Assembly: GCF_018129995.1 (NCBI RefSeq)
Contig: NZ_JAFCKS010000005.1
Location: 62,001-126,000 of the forward strand
Direction of reading: 5' to 3'
DNA: 64,000 nucleotides
Origin: Bradyrhizobium sp. SZCCT0153
GTDB taxonomy: Bacteria; Pseudomonadota; Alphaproteobacteria; Rhizobiales; Xanthobacteraceae
Positions 1 through 7,174 of the stretch are shown here, piece by piece (within the stretch, counting starts at the first letter, position 1; every line of letters starts with the position of its first letter). The notes below the pieces were generated by a model. That model saw only the letters and a list, made by a program, of their open reading frames with translations. It did no database searches and was not told the DNA's origin. A program made the position numbers and the translations under genes.

Positions 1-618
1 CCGCATCTCGACCTCGGCCATCAGATTGCTGAGCGTCGGATCTGTGCCGACGAAGTCGATGCCGGCGGTCTTGCGCACCAGGCTGCGTCCACCGTCGCAG
101 CCGACGAGATAGCTTGCGCGCAACGCCTCGCCGCCGGACAGCATCACGTCGATGCCGGTTTCGTCCTGCGCGAAGCCCGTCACCTCGGCGTTTCGATAGA
201 TCGGCACCGCGAGCTCGCTGGCCCAGCCGGCCAGAAGGCGTTCGATGTGGCTCTGCCGCAGCGCGAGGCCGTAATTGTGCCGCGTCGGCAGGTCGCTGAT
301 GTCGAGCCTGGTCCAGGCGAAGCCCGCGAGCTGCGTGACTTGTCCCTCGCGCAGGAATCGGTCCGCGACGCCGCGCTGATCGAGGATCTCGATGGTGCGC
401 GCGTGCAACCCGCCGGCGCGCGTGCCGACGAGCTCCTGGCTCGCGCGCCGCTCGATGACGGCGACGTCGACCTCGGCGAGCGCGAGCTCGGCGGCCAGCA
501 TCAGTCCGGTCGGGCCGCCGCCTGCGATCACCACGGCATGCCCGGACGGCGCCGGGTTCCTCGTGCGGGCTCGCTCGCTCCGGCCGCGCGACCGCGATGT
601 CGGAAGCAGTACAGGCAT
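1..618 (-). CDS. FAD-dependent aromatic monooxygenase, N-terminal part (runs off window)
   Basis: Only the first 206 codons lie in the window; the gene continues past position 1. The protein has a dinucleotide-binding loop around residues 28-45 (VVIAGGGPTGLMLAAEL) and the second flavin fingerprint GCDGGRSLVRK near residue 180. This order is typical of class A flavoprotein hydroxylases of the PheA/TfdB/MhpA type, which hydroxylate aromatic rings with NAD(P)H. I chose the ATG at 618 because it is the first ATG before the Rossmann loop; about 25 poorly conserved residues precede that loop. The substrate is unknown. The upstream 618-741 contains an ACTTGAAGC string resembling the operator sites at 20-26 kb, but one short match is weak evidence. 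Confidence 0.85.
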   Translation of the reverse strand, partial: MPVLLPTSRSRGRSERARTRNPAPSGHAVVIAGGGPTGLMLAAELALAEVDVAVIERRASQELVGTRAGGLHARTIEILDQRGVADRFLREGQVTQLAGFAWTRLDISDLPTRHNYGLALRQSHIERLLAGWASELAVPIYRNAEVTGFAQDETGIDVMLSGGEALRASYLVGCDGGRSLVRKTAGIDFVGTDPTLSNLMAEVEMR

Positions 619-745
619 GTCGTGACCCCTCGTCTTGGTGGCTGGGTCGGGGGTTCTACGCGAGGGTCGGGGACTTGAAGCAAGCCCCTTGCGCACCACA
701 TATCAAGCTGGGAGGAGGGGTCTGCGCTTTCGCGCTCGACGGTGT

Positions 746-775
746 TTGACACGTCGGGCAAAACACCGGCAGAAT
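746..775 (+). promoter_or_regulatory. Sigma-70-like promoter of RNA module copy 1
   Basis: TTGACA at 746-751 and CAGAAT at 770-775 are separated by 18 nt. The same arrangement recurs at 1276 and 2058 with the spacer conserved almost base for base. Confidence 0.6.
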
Positions 776-781
776 GGCATC

Positions 782-835
782 ATCGAAAGAGTTCGGTTCG
801 CCCGCGCGGGAGGTTCCCGCCGCGGGTTTTGTTTT
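782..835 (+). ncRNA. Candidate small RNA, repeat module copy 1
   Basis: A short predicted transcript runs from about 7 nt after the -10 box to a terminator hairpin at 801-826 (outer arms CCCGCG/CGCGGG, inner arms GGGA/TCCC) followed by TTTT-G-TTTT. Two further copies at 1312 and 2094 keep the leader GGCATCATC and the hairpin position. The inner stem bases change in a compensating way between copies. The copy ends close to the 3' end of the convergent response-regulator gene. I do not recognise a named RNA family; an untranslated RNA is inferred from promoter, hairpin and covariation. Confidence 0.5.
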
Positions 836-848
836 GAGCATGCGACGT

Positions 849-1193
849 TCAGCAAATGCCGGTGGTTCGCTGCATGGTGCTGGCGAGTTCCTCGAACGAA
901 AACGGTTTCCGGATCATCGGAAGGCCGTCGCGCCGAGGCTCGCGACCCGAGAGTTGCAATATCTTCAGCTCCGGGTGGCCGCGGCTGGCCAGCTCGGCCA
1001 GCTCATGGCCGTCCATGCCTGGCATGTTGATGTCCGTGATGAGGATGGAGATATTCTGGTTCTGCTTGAGCTGATCGAGCGCATCCGGGCCGCTTTGGGC
1101 GCTGACGACGTTGCAGCCGAGATCCTCCAGCATGCCGACGAGGACGTCGAGCACGCCGGGATCGTCGTCGACAACCAGCACAGTATGAGTCAT
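849..1193 (-). CDS. Single-domain response regulator (CheY-like receiver)
   Basis: This 114-residue protein is one receiver domain with no output domain. Visible active-site residues are the acidic triad D9-D11, phospho-acceptor D54 (in LITDINMPGMDG), S82 at the switch position and K96 in IRKPFS. It would be phosphorylated by a histidine kinase and act by protein contact, for example in a phosphorelay or on a kinase. No kinase gene lies within the window, so it is an orphan. The start is ATG with AGGAAGGA about 9 nt upstream. It sits between RNA module copies 1 and 2, transcribed against them, which suggests insertion among phage-derived sequence. Confidence 0.9.
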   Translation of the reverse strand: MTHTVLVVDDDPGVLDVLVGMLEDLGCNVVSAQSGPDALDQLKQNQNISILITDINMPGMDGHELAELASRGHPELKILQLSGREPRRDGLPMIRKPFSFEELASTMQRTTGIC

Positions 1194-1275
1194 CGCGCCA
1201 ACGTCCTTCCTGATGGAGGAGTAACGCGACGGCCATCACATATGTTCCTGTACGGCGTGGTCGAACGACCGGTGT

Positions 1276-1305
1276 TTGACACGTCGGGCAACACACCGGC
1301 ATAAT
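1276..1305 (+). promoter_or_regulatory. Sigma-70-like promoter of RNA module copy 2
   Basis: TTGACA (1276-1281), 18-nt spacer, CATAAT (1300-1305). This is the closest of the three copies to the sigma-70 consensus. Confidence 0.65.
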
Positions 1306-1311
1306 GCCATC

Positions 1312-1363
1312 ATCGAGACGAGTTTGGTTCACCCGCGCGGAACGCATCCGCTGCGGGTTTTTT
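1312..1363 (+). ncRNA. Candidate small RNA, repeat module copy 2
   Basis: The predicted transcript is about 52 nt and ends in a hairpin at 1332-1357 (outer CCCGC/GCGGG, inner CGGA/TCCG) plus a run of six T (1358-1363). In addition TCGAGACGA (1313-1321) is perfectly complementary to TCGTCTCGA (1363-1371), which would close an outer 9-bp stem. The promoter and leader match copies 1 and 3. Function is unknown. It could regulate the phage-like genes downstream, be a solitary RNA, or be a mobile promoter-terminator repeat. Confidence 0.55.
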
Positions 1364-1608
1364 CGTCTCGATTTCGAGATCGGACGGTGGCCGCGCATCC
1401 GGCCACGCACTCGTCAAACCCGGAGCGCCGATCGGCGCGCCGCCGTCCGAACCATTGCTGGCCGCGCACGCGCGAACGTGCCGGTCCGCGGCGCCGGGCC
1501 TGTTGCTCGTGCCGCTGCGGTCTTCCGGGAACGGAGATAGGGTTCGCGCCCGAAACGATCGCGCTTCGTCACGCGATCTGCCGCGCATTTCTTTCTCAAG
1601 GAGAGGTC

Positions 1609-1680
1609 ATGACAGCCTATCTGATATCGCTCGCGCTCGCGGGCCTGGTTGCAATCGTGTTGTGGGAGATTTTTTCTTGA
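1609..1680 (+). CDS. 23-residue single-span membrane peptide
   Basis: This tiny ORF starts with ATG behind an excellent ribosome-binding site (AAGGAG, about 5 nt away). It encodes one hydrophobic helix: MTAYLI, then SLALAGLVAIVLW, then EIFS. Its TGA stop overlaps the TTG start of the next gene (TTGA at 1677-1680), implying translational coupling. Residue composition and size suggest a membrane-embedded small protein, as found with phage or respiratory genes, but I recognise no family. It is below the size cut-off of most gene finders. The Shine-Dalgarno sequence and the coupled overlap are the reasons to call it real. Confidence 0.55.
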   Translation: MTAYLISLALAGLVAIVLWEIFS

Positions 1681-2015
1681 GCGAGGAGATCCAATACGCG
1701 GTTGTGAGCGAGCCGGTCCGCTTGCCCGCGCGAAGGAAGACGTCCAGCGCGCGCACCCTGACCGAAATCCGCTCGCTCGCGCGCAGCCACACCAGAACTG
1801 CACTGAAGGTGCTCGTCGGCGTCATGTGCAGCGACGACGCAACGCCGGCCGCCCGTGTCTCGGCCGCCAATGCTATCCTCGATCGCGGCTGGGGCAAGGC
1901 CGCACAGCCGATCGAGAACGGCGAGGACGGCGTGCTGGAATTGATTCACCGGATCGAGCGCATCATCGTGCATCCGGGGAGCTCGGGCGACGCTGACGGT
2001 GGGGCCGGTGCTTGA
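1677..2015 (+). CDS. Phage terminase small-subunit-like protein
   Basis: The 112-residue product starts at TTG 1677, overlapping the stop of the 23-residue peptide by 3 nt. A TEIRSLARSHT helix and then SDDATPAARVSAANAILDRG followed by WGKAAQP resemble the helical DNA-binding segments seen in small phage proteins encoded just before large terminases. The C-terminal part is helical (GVLELIHRIERI). A terminase-like ATPase gene follows after RNA module copy 3, which supports a packaging role in origin. The assignment rests on position and helix pattern rather than a decisive motif. The protein may be a remnant with no present function. Confidence 0.5.
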   Translation: MSEEIQYAVVSEPVRLPARRKTSSARTLTEIRSLARSHTRTALKVLVGVMCSDDATPAARVSAANAILDRGWGKAAQPIENGEDGVLELIHRIERIIVHPGSSGDADGGAGA

Positions 2016-2057
2016 GTTGTCGTAGAACTCATTTTCCAGTTCAGTCGGAGTTGCCGT

Positions 2058-2087
2058 TTGACTCGTCGGGCAAAACACCGGCAGAAT
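2058..2087 (+). promoter_or_regulatory. Sigma-70-like promoter of RNA module copy 3
   Basis: TTGACT (2058-2063), 18-nt spacer, CAGAAT (2082-2087). The spacer is nearly identical to the other two copies. Confidence 0.55.
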
Positions 2088-2093
2088 GGCATC

Positions 2094-2145
2094 ATCAAGA
2101 AGAGTAGGTTTAGCCCGCGCCGAGCGATCGGCCGCGGGTTTTTTT
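2094..2145 (+). ncRNA. Candidate small RNA, repeat module copy 3
   Basis: The terminator-like hairpin at 2114-2138 has outer arms CCCGCG/CGCGGG and inner arms CCGA/TCGG, followed by seven T (2139-2145). CATCATCAAGA near the 5' end can pair with TCTTGACGATG after the T-run with one mismatch, echoing the outer stem of copy 2. It lies 138 bp upstream of the terminase-like gene, so it could act as an independent RNA or as a leader that ends before the gene. Confidence 0.5.
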
Positions 2146-2282
2146 GGTCTTGACGATGCTTTCGCTGGTTCCTGGTCTGCTTGCTGGTCCGGCGTTGCCG
2201 GTGAAATGCCGTCCAACAACGAAGACTGGACCACGATGTGGCGCAGGCGCACCGGCCTGCCGAGGGCGAGCGAGCGCATCCA

Positions 2283-3245
2283 TTGTCCATCCTGAAAATT
2301 CCGACGGCGAAAATCTTCGAACCGCTGTTGAAACCCACCCGCTACAAGGGCGTCTACGGTGGGCGGGGCTCGGGCAAATCGCATTTCTTCGGCGAGCTTC
2401 TGGTCGAGACCTGCCAGGCCGAGCGCGGTACGCTCGCGGTTTGTATCCGCGAGGCGCAGCGCACGCTGGCGCAATCTTCCAAGCGGCTGATCGAGGGAAA
2501 GATCGCCAGCCTCGGCCTCGGTCACGGCTTCAAGCTCTTCAGCGACAAGATCGAGACGCCCGGCGACGGGCTCATCATCTTCCGCGGGCTGCAGGATCAC
2601 ACGGCCGACTCGATCAAGTCATTGGAAGGATTTCGCATCGCCTGGATCGACGAGGCGCAAAGCTTGAGCGCGCGCAGTCTCGCGCTGCTGCGGCCGACGA
2701 TCCGCGCCAAGGACTCCGAGCTGTGGGCGAGCTGGAATCCGCGCCGCAAAAGCGATGCGATCGACGATTTTTTGCGCGGGCGCCGGCCCGAGGGAGCCGT
2801 CGTCGTCAAGGCGAACTGGCGCGACAATCCCTGGTTTCCGGACGTGCTCACGGAGGAACGGTTGCTCGACCAAAAGCTCTATCCGGAGCGCTACGATCAC
2901 ATCTGGGAGGGCGAATATGCGCGTGCCTTCGAGGGCGCCTATTTCGCCTCGCTGCTGTCGGAAGCGCGCGCGCAGGGGCGGATCGGAAACGTCGCGGCGG
3001 ATCCGCTGCTGCCGCTGCGCGCCTTCATCGACATCGGCGGCGCGGGCGCCGCGGCGGATGCCTTCACGCTCTGGGTCGTGCAGTGGGCCGGCAACGAGCT
3101 GAGGGCCGATTTCCAGCACCTGCGGAGGTGGCGAAAGAGCGTGGAGCAGGCGCAGAGCTACACCTTCAAGGCCGTGATTACCGTGATTGCCACCGGCCTG
3201 ATGGGGGCGGTCTGGCTGGGTGTCAAGGTCGTGCTGGGCAAATGA
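2283..3245 (+). CDS. Truncated phage terminase large subunit fused to a holin-like tail
   Basis: The first ~285 residues are a PBSX-type terminase ATPase, the motor that packages phage DNA. Visible motifs are Walker A GGRGSGKS (about residue 26), Walker B IAWIDEAQ and WASWNPR. The nuclease domain begins (FIDIGGAGAAADAFT) but breaks off after about 30 residues. The last ~40 residues (RRWRKSVEQAQSYTF, then VITVIATGLMGAVWLGVK) are unrelated: a charged stretch followed by a membrane helix like the end of a small phage membrane protein. At ~320 residues it is shorter than the usual 420-450. The simplest reading is a deletion joining two phage genes in frame. I chose TTG 2283 (MSILKIP); ATG 2238 is an alternative. 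Confidence 0.75.
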   Translation: MSILKIPTAKIFEPLLKPTRYKGVYGGRGSGKSHFFGELLVETCQAERGTLAVCIREAQRTLAQSSKRLIEGKIASLGLGHGFKLFSDKIETPGDGLIIFRGLQDHTADSIKSLEGFRIAWIDEAQSLSARSLALLRPTIRAKDSELWASWNPRRKSDAIDDFLRGRRPEGAVVVKANWRDNPWFPDVLTEERLLDQKLYPERYDHIWEGEYARAFEGAYFASLLSEARAQGRIGNVAADPLLPLRAFIDIGGAGAAADAFTLWVVQWAGNELRADFQHLRRWRKSVEQAQSYTFKAVITVIATGLMGAVWLGVKVVLGK

Positions 3246-3304
3246 GCCTTCGCGGCGGACATCGCGGCGCTTGCGCTCACATCATCCCACTGACGAGCCG
3301 TCTC

Positions 3305-3733
3305 ATGTACAGAATTCGCATTGTCGATGCATCCGATGACGACGTCGCCGACACATTGTCTGATCTGCATCAGTTGACGTTCTTCGACGCGGCTGTCATG
3401 CCTCAATTCGAGTTGGGAACGTGGTGGCTGGCCTATCACGGTGACGATGCGGTCGCTTTCGCCGGCGTTCTTCCATCGACGCACGTCAGAAATGGCGGCT
3501 ATTTCTCCAGGGTCGGGGTCTTGCAACGGCATTGGGGACGGGGACTTCAGCGCAGATTGATGCGTGTGGTCGAGGCGAGGGGGCGGCTTATCGGATGGGA
3601 CAGCATCGTCTCAGATACGACGGACAATCCGACGTCTGCGAATAACTTCATCCAGGCGGGCTATCGGCTCTTCGAGCCGGAAGTGCCGTGGGCCTGGGCG
3701 CATACGCTTTATTGGCGAAAGAGGCTTCGCTGA
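3305..3733 (+). CDS. GNAT-family N-acetyltransferase
   Basis: The 142-residue protein has the GNAT fold: a beta strand VAFAGVLPSTH, the acetyl-CoA pyrophosphate loop RVGVLQRHWGRGLQRRLMR (R/Q-x-x-G-x-G/A pattern, residues ~75-95) and the C-terminal strands TTDNPTSANNFIQAGYRLF. GNAT enzymes transfer acetyl groups from acetyl-CoA to amines; the acceptor here is unknown. It follows the terminase remnant by 59 bp and is followed by a strong terminator, so it probably belongs to the same phage-derived segment. The ATG at 3305 was chosen because upstream codons encode terminase in another frame. Confidence 0.8.
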   Translation: MYRIRIVDASDDDVADTLSDLHQLTFFDAAVMPQFELGTWWLAYHGDDAVAFAGVLPSTHVRNGGYFSRVGVLQRHWGRGLQRRLMRVVEARGRLIGWDSIVSDTTDNPTSANNFIQAGYRLFEPEVPWAWAHTLYWRKRLR

Positions 3734-3824
3734 GCAAGTTTTCCCGGCGTGCGGAACGTGCTTTTGCGATGCAGAATGGCCAGTTGTGAGATGTAGCACA
3801 ACCTCGTCCGCCTGGAATGTCCGA

Positions 3825-3861
3825 GGGCCCGGCAGCTTGACCGCTGCCGGGCCCATTTTTG
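3825..3861 (+). terminator. Rho-independent terminator after the GNAT gene
   Basis: A perfect 12-bp stem (GGGCCCGGCAGC at 3825-3836, GCTGCCGGGCCC at 3843-3854) with a 6-nt loop is followed by ATTTTTG. It closes the phage-like segment and insulates the catabolic genes that follow. Confidence 0.85.
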
Positions 3862-3971
3862 CGTATTCAAGCGATGCCGGTGAGGCACTTGCGAAGTGGG
3901 CGGTGGCGGGCTTTAAGTTTGCTCTCGCGGGAAATTCGGCGGCCATAAGCCGATGCAAGGGAGCGTTATCG

Positions 3972-5228
3972 ATGCCCACCAAGCCTCAACTGCCCGAACG
4001 TTCGCCGCGGGCGACGGGAGGGCCAGCTGCGCTCGAAGGCCTGCTGGTTGTTGATTTCACGCGTGTGGTTGCCGGCCCGGCCTGCACGCAGACGCTTGCC
4101 GATTTCGGCGCGCACGTCATCAAGATCGAGAATCCAGACGGTGGCGACGACACGCGTGCGTATGAACACGCCGAAATCGGCGGAGAGAGTGCTGCCTATC
4201 TGAGCCTCAACCGCAACAAGCGCGGCATCGCGCTCGACCTTAGCTTGCCAGAGGCCCGTGAAATTGCACTGGATCTGATTCGCAAGGCCGATGTGGTCGT
4301 CGAGAACTTTTCCAGCGGGGTCATGAAGAAATTTGGCCTCGACTATGATGCTGTTGCGCCGCTCAATCCGCGGCTGGTCTATTGCTCGATCTCCGCCTAC
4401 GGGCGCACCGGACCGTTTGCCGCGCGTCCCGGTTTTGATCCGATCACGCAGGCGGAAAGCGGGTTCATGTCGCTCAACGGATTTGCCGATGGCCCGGCGG
4501 TTCGTACCGGCCCACCCATCGTGGACATGGCGACGGGGATGTCTGCCTGCAACGCGATCCTGCTGGCGCTGTTGGCGCGGGATCGGCTCGGTCGCGGCCA
4601 GCATGTCGAGGTCGCCTTGTTCGACGTCGCAATGGGAATGACGGGCTTCTACGGCATGGCCTATCTGATCAACGGCGAGAATCCGGGGCGGTTCGGCAAT
4701 TCGCCGAGCGGGTCTCCCACCGTCGGTGTCTACGAAGCCTCCGATGGGCCGCTCTACATGGCGTGTGCCAACGATCGGCTCTATCGCAGACTGGTTGTCG
4801 AGGTGCTGAACAGGCCCGATCTCATTACCGATCCGCAGTTTGCAACGCGCAAAGCCCGCTCCGAGAACAAGGAGCTTTTGCGAGCAGCCATCGCGGAGGT
4901 CTTTGCGGGCGATACCCTCGAGAACTGGATGGCGAAGATGAAGCTGGCCAGTATCCCGGTCGGCTATCTTCGGACGGTTGAAGAGGGGTTCAATGCACCG
5001 GAGGCTCGCGAGCGTCATCGCTTGAGCCGAATTCCACATCCTACCGCGGAATGGGTTCCAAACATCGAGACCCCGATTACCATGGGCCTGACAGGCGCGA
5101 TTGATCCCGTCGCGGCACCGCTGTTGGGTGAACATACCCAAGACGTGCTGCGCGATACGCTTGGCTATGACGCCCACCGGATTTCGGAGCTCAGCCAAAA
5201 GGGTGTCTTTGGACCAGGCAAGCCATAG
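3972..5228 (+). CDS. CaiB/BaiF family (family III) CoA-transferase
   Basis: The 418-residue protein has the family III hallmarks: LVVDFTRVVAGPACTQTLADFGAHVIKIE at the N terminus, LSLNRNKRGIALDL, and the catalytic aspartate D185 in PPIVDMATG. The C terminus has PHP-like family motifs and GEHTQDVL. These enzymes move CoA between an acyl-CoA donor and an organic acid through an aspartyl-CoA intermediate. It opens a plus-strand group with the flavin monooxygenase and reductase, so it may activate the carboxylic acid substrate or a downstream acid. The ATG at 3972 starts the conserved region; earlier codons overlap the terminator. The specific acid is unknown. Confidence 0.88.
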   Translation: MPTKPQLPERSPRATGGPAALEGLLVVDFTRVVAGPACTQTLADFGAHVIKIENPDGGDDTRAYEHAEIGGESAAYLSLNRNKRGIALDLSLPEAREIALDLIRKADVVVENFSSGVMKKFGLDYDAVAPLNPRLVYCSISAYGRTGPFAARPGFDPITQAESGFMSLNGFADGPAVRTGPPIVDMATGMSACNAILLALLARDRLGRGQHVEVALFDVAMGMTGFYGMAYLINGENPGRFGNSPSGSPTVGVYEASDGPLYMACANDRLYRRLVVEVLNRPDLITDPQFATRKARSENKELLRAAIAEVFAGDTLENWMAKMKLASIPVGYLRTVEEGFNAPEARERHRLSRIPHPTAEWVPNIETPITMGLTGAIDPVAAPLLGEHTQDVLRDTLGYDAHRISELSQKGVFGPGKP

Positions 5229-5346
5229 AGTTCGGTTTGAGCCTGAGAGGTTCGATCCCATGGGGCCAGCACGGGGGCCGGCATCGCCCGTCCGCTTGAT
5301 TTGATAAAGTTCCCGCCGCATAAATGTGCCAGAGCGAGGGACACGA

Positions 5347-6576
5347 ATGGCGTCTGGTCGAGAGCCGAGCATGGGCCAGCCCAACGGGCCGGAAACCGCT
5401 GAACGTGCCTATGCTGCGATGATGGCGAACGCCCGGGCTCTCGTACCACGGCTGCGAGAGCGGGCGGCGCGGACGGAAGAGCTGCGGCAACTCCCGCCGG
5501 AAACCGAAAAGGATCTCCACGAAGCCGGCCTGTTCCGGATGCTCCAGCCGAGCCGCATCGGCGGCGCCGAGCTCGACTATGTCGCTCTTGTCGACTGCGC
5601 CGAACTGCTCGGGCGGGCGGATGCGTCAGTGGCGTGGAATCTTGCCAATCTGGCGAGCCATCACTGGATGCTCGGCATGTTCGAGCAGAAAGCGCAGGAT
5701 CTGGTCTGGGGCCACGATCCGGACGCGCTGATCGCATCCTCGTTCATATTTCCCGCCGGACGCGCCACGAGAGTCGAGGGCGGATACCGGCTCCATGGCA
5801 GCTGGCCATTCTCCTCGGGCGTCGCCTCCTGCGCATGGAACATGCTTGCGAGCGTGGTTTACTCCGACGATGAGGCAGACGGCATCGAGTATCGGATATT
5901 TCTGTTGCCGAAAGGCGACTACAAGGTCCTCGACACCTGGAACGTCGCGGGACTGCGCGGGACGGGGTCTTGCGACGTCGAGGTCAAGGACGCTTTCGTG
6001 GCCGACTACATGACAGTCGCGGTGGGCGATCTTGCCGGCGGCCCGACTCCGGGAAGCAAGCTCAATCCTAATCCTCTGTATGCGCTCCCCGTGTTCTCGC
6101 TGTTTCCTTACGTCCTCTCCGGTGTCGCGCTGGGGAACGCGCGGGCGTGTCTCGACGATTATGTGGAGGTCGCCCGTCACCGCATTTCTACCTACAACCG
6201 CGCCAAGCTGAGCGACTTTCAGAGCACACAGATCAAGATCGCGGAGGCCTCGGCAAAGATCGACGCTGCACACCTCATTATGCGCTCAGCCTGTCTGAAT
6301 GCCATGGAAGATGCACGGCGCGGTCATGTCGCCGATATGGCAACCAAGACCAGATATCGGCGCGACGGGGCTTTTTCGGTGAACTTGTGCACCGATGCGG
6401 TCTCGATGCTGTTTGCCGCGAGCGGAGCGCGGGGCCTGTTCACGACGGGCGTATTGCAGCGGCAGTTCCGCGATGCGCATGCGATCAACTCGCATCTGGC
6501 GTTCAATTTCGATGCGGCCGGAACCAATTATGGACGCGTGGCGCTGGGGCTGCCGTCCGAGAATCTCACGCTGTGA
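5347..6576 (+). CDS. Flavin-dependent monooxygenase, oxygenase component (acyl-CoA dehydrogenase fold)
   Basis: The ~409-residue protein has the acyl-CoA dehydrogenase fold but resembles the group D monooxygenase oxygenases (HsaA / HpaB-like). Segments include LHEAGLFRMLQPSRIGGAEL, a flavin region WPFSSGVASCAW, GLRGTGSCDVEVKDAFV and a C-terminal helical bundle ending RQFRDAHAINSHLAFNFD. The flavin reductase gene starts 9 nt after its stop, giving a two-component hydroxylase: the reductase supplies free reduced flavin and this protein uses it with O2 to hydroxylate an aromatic or heterocyclic ring. The ATG at 5347 has GAGGG upstream; GTG 5326 would add seven residues. The substrate is not evident. 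Confidence 0.85.
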   Translation: MASGREPSMGQPNGPETAERAYAAMMANARALVPRLRERAARTEELRQLPPETEKDLHEAGLFRMLQPSRIGGAELDYVALVDCAELLGRADASVAWNLANLASHHWMLGMFEQKAQDLVWGHDPDALIASSFIFPAGRATRVEGGYRLHGSWPFSSGVASCAWNMLASVVYSDDEADGIEYRIFLLPKGDYKVLDTWNVAGLRGTGSCDVEVKDAFVADYMTVAVGDLAGGPTPGSKLNPNPLYALPVFSLFPYVLSGVALGNARACLDDYVEVARHRISTYNRAKLSDFQSTQIKIAEASAKIDAAHLIMRSACLNAMEDARRGHVADMATKTRYRRDGAFSVNLCTDAVSMLFAASGARGLFTTGVLQRQFRDAHAINSHLAFNFDAAGTNYGRVALGLPSENLTL

Positions 6577-6585
6577 GGCCGGACG

Positions 6586-7149
6586 ATGAATGATCTGCCG
6601 AAGCAGCCGGCCGTTCCCGATCCAGCCAACGAATTCGCGAGCGACAGCTCGTCGATCGATCCTCGCGATTTTCGCAATGCGCTCGGTACCTACGCCACGG
6701 GCGTGACGATCATCACGGCTGCGGCCCCTGACGGCAAGCCCTATGGCCTGACGTGCAATTCGTTCGCCTCGGTCTCGCTGAATCCTCCGCTGGTTCTCTG
6801 GAGCCTCGTCGTCTATTCCTCCAGTTTGACCATCTTCCAGAACGCCAGTCATTTCATTGTCAACGTGCTCGGCGCTTCGCAACAGGCGCTTGCGAGCAAA
6901 TTCGCCAAATCGTCGGACGACAAGTTCACCGGTGTGGACTGGACCCCGGGCCTCGGCAATGCGCCGGTGCTCGCCGAGAGCGTCGCCAATTTTCAATGCC
7001 GCTCGGTCAATCGCTATTACGGCGGCGACCACGTGATCTTCCTCGGTGCGGTCGAGGCCTATACTTACAATGCGGAAGAGCCGCTGCTCTTCGCGCGGGG
7101 GACGTTTGGCCGGTTTCTGGTCGACGAGGCGGGCAAGAAGGCACCTTAG
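6586..7149 (+). CDS. NAD(P)H:flavin reductase, small component of two-component monooxygenase
   Basis: The 187-residue protein is a flavin_Reduct-domain enzyme: RNALGTYATGVTIITA, LTCNSFASVSLNPPLVLWSL (flavin-binding segment) and FAVSVL-type core FIVNVLGASQQALASKFA, ending with LLFARGTFGRF. It reduces FMN or FAD with NAD(P)H and feeds the oxygenase encoded 9 nt upstream. About 25 N-terminal residues are polar and probably flexible. The gene ends 26 bp before the convergent dehydrogenase gene. Confidence 0.9.
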   Translation: MNDLPKQPAVPDPANEFASDSSSIDPRDFRNALGTYATGVTIITAAAPDGKPYGLTCNSFASVSLNPPLVLWSLVVYSSSLTIFQNASHFIVNVLGASQQALASKFAKSSDDKFTGVDWTPGLGNAPVLAESVANFQCRSVNRYYGGDHVIFLGAVEAYTYNAEEPLLFARGTFGRFLVDEAGKKAP

Positions 7150-7174
7150 CGTGCTTCAGTTCGCGCTCGACGGC

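Larger units (their letters stand above)
1194..1608. other. 415-bp stretch without a recognisable protein gene
   Basis: It carries the start region of the response regulator (1194-1270) and RNA module copy 2 (1271-1371). Between 1372 and 1608 I see only GC-rich sequence and the strong ribosome-binding site AAGGAG just before the small ORF at 1609. The long overlapping reading frames here have no recognisable protein features. Confidence 0.5.

Noticed and set aside
618..741. MarR-type operator upstream of the flavin hydroxylase at the left edge
   Set aside because: Only ACTTGAAGC matches; the second half of the pattern is missing and the distance to the MarR gene is 25 kb.
774..1304. Reading frames starting at the ATG inside each RNA module (peptides beginning M[A/P]SS[R/K])
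   Set aside because: The three frames share a few residues only because the RNA is conserved. They run through the terminator hairpin and lack ribosome-binding sites. Covariation supports RNA rather than protein.
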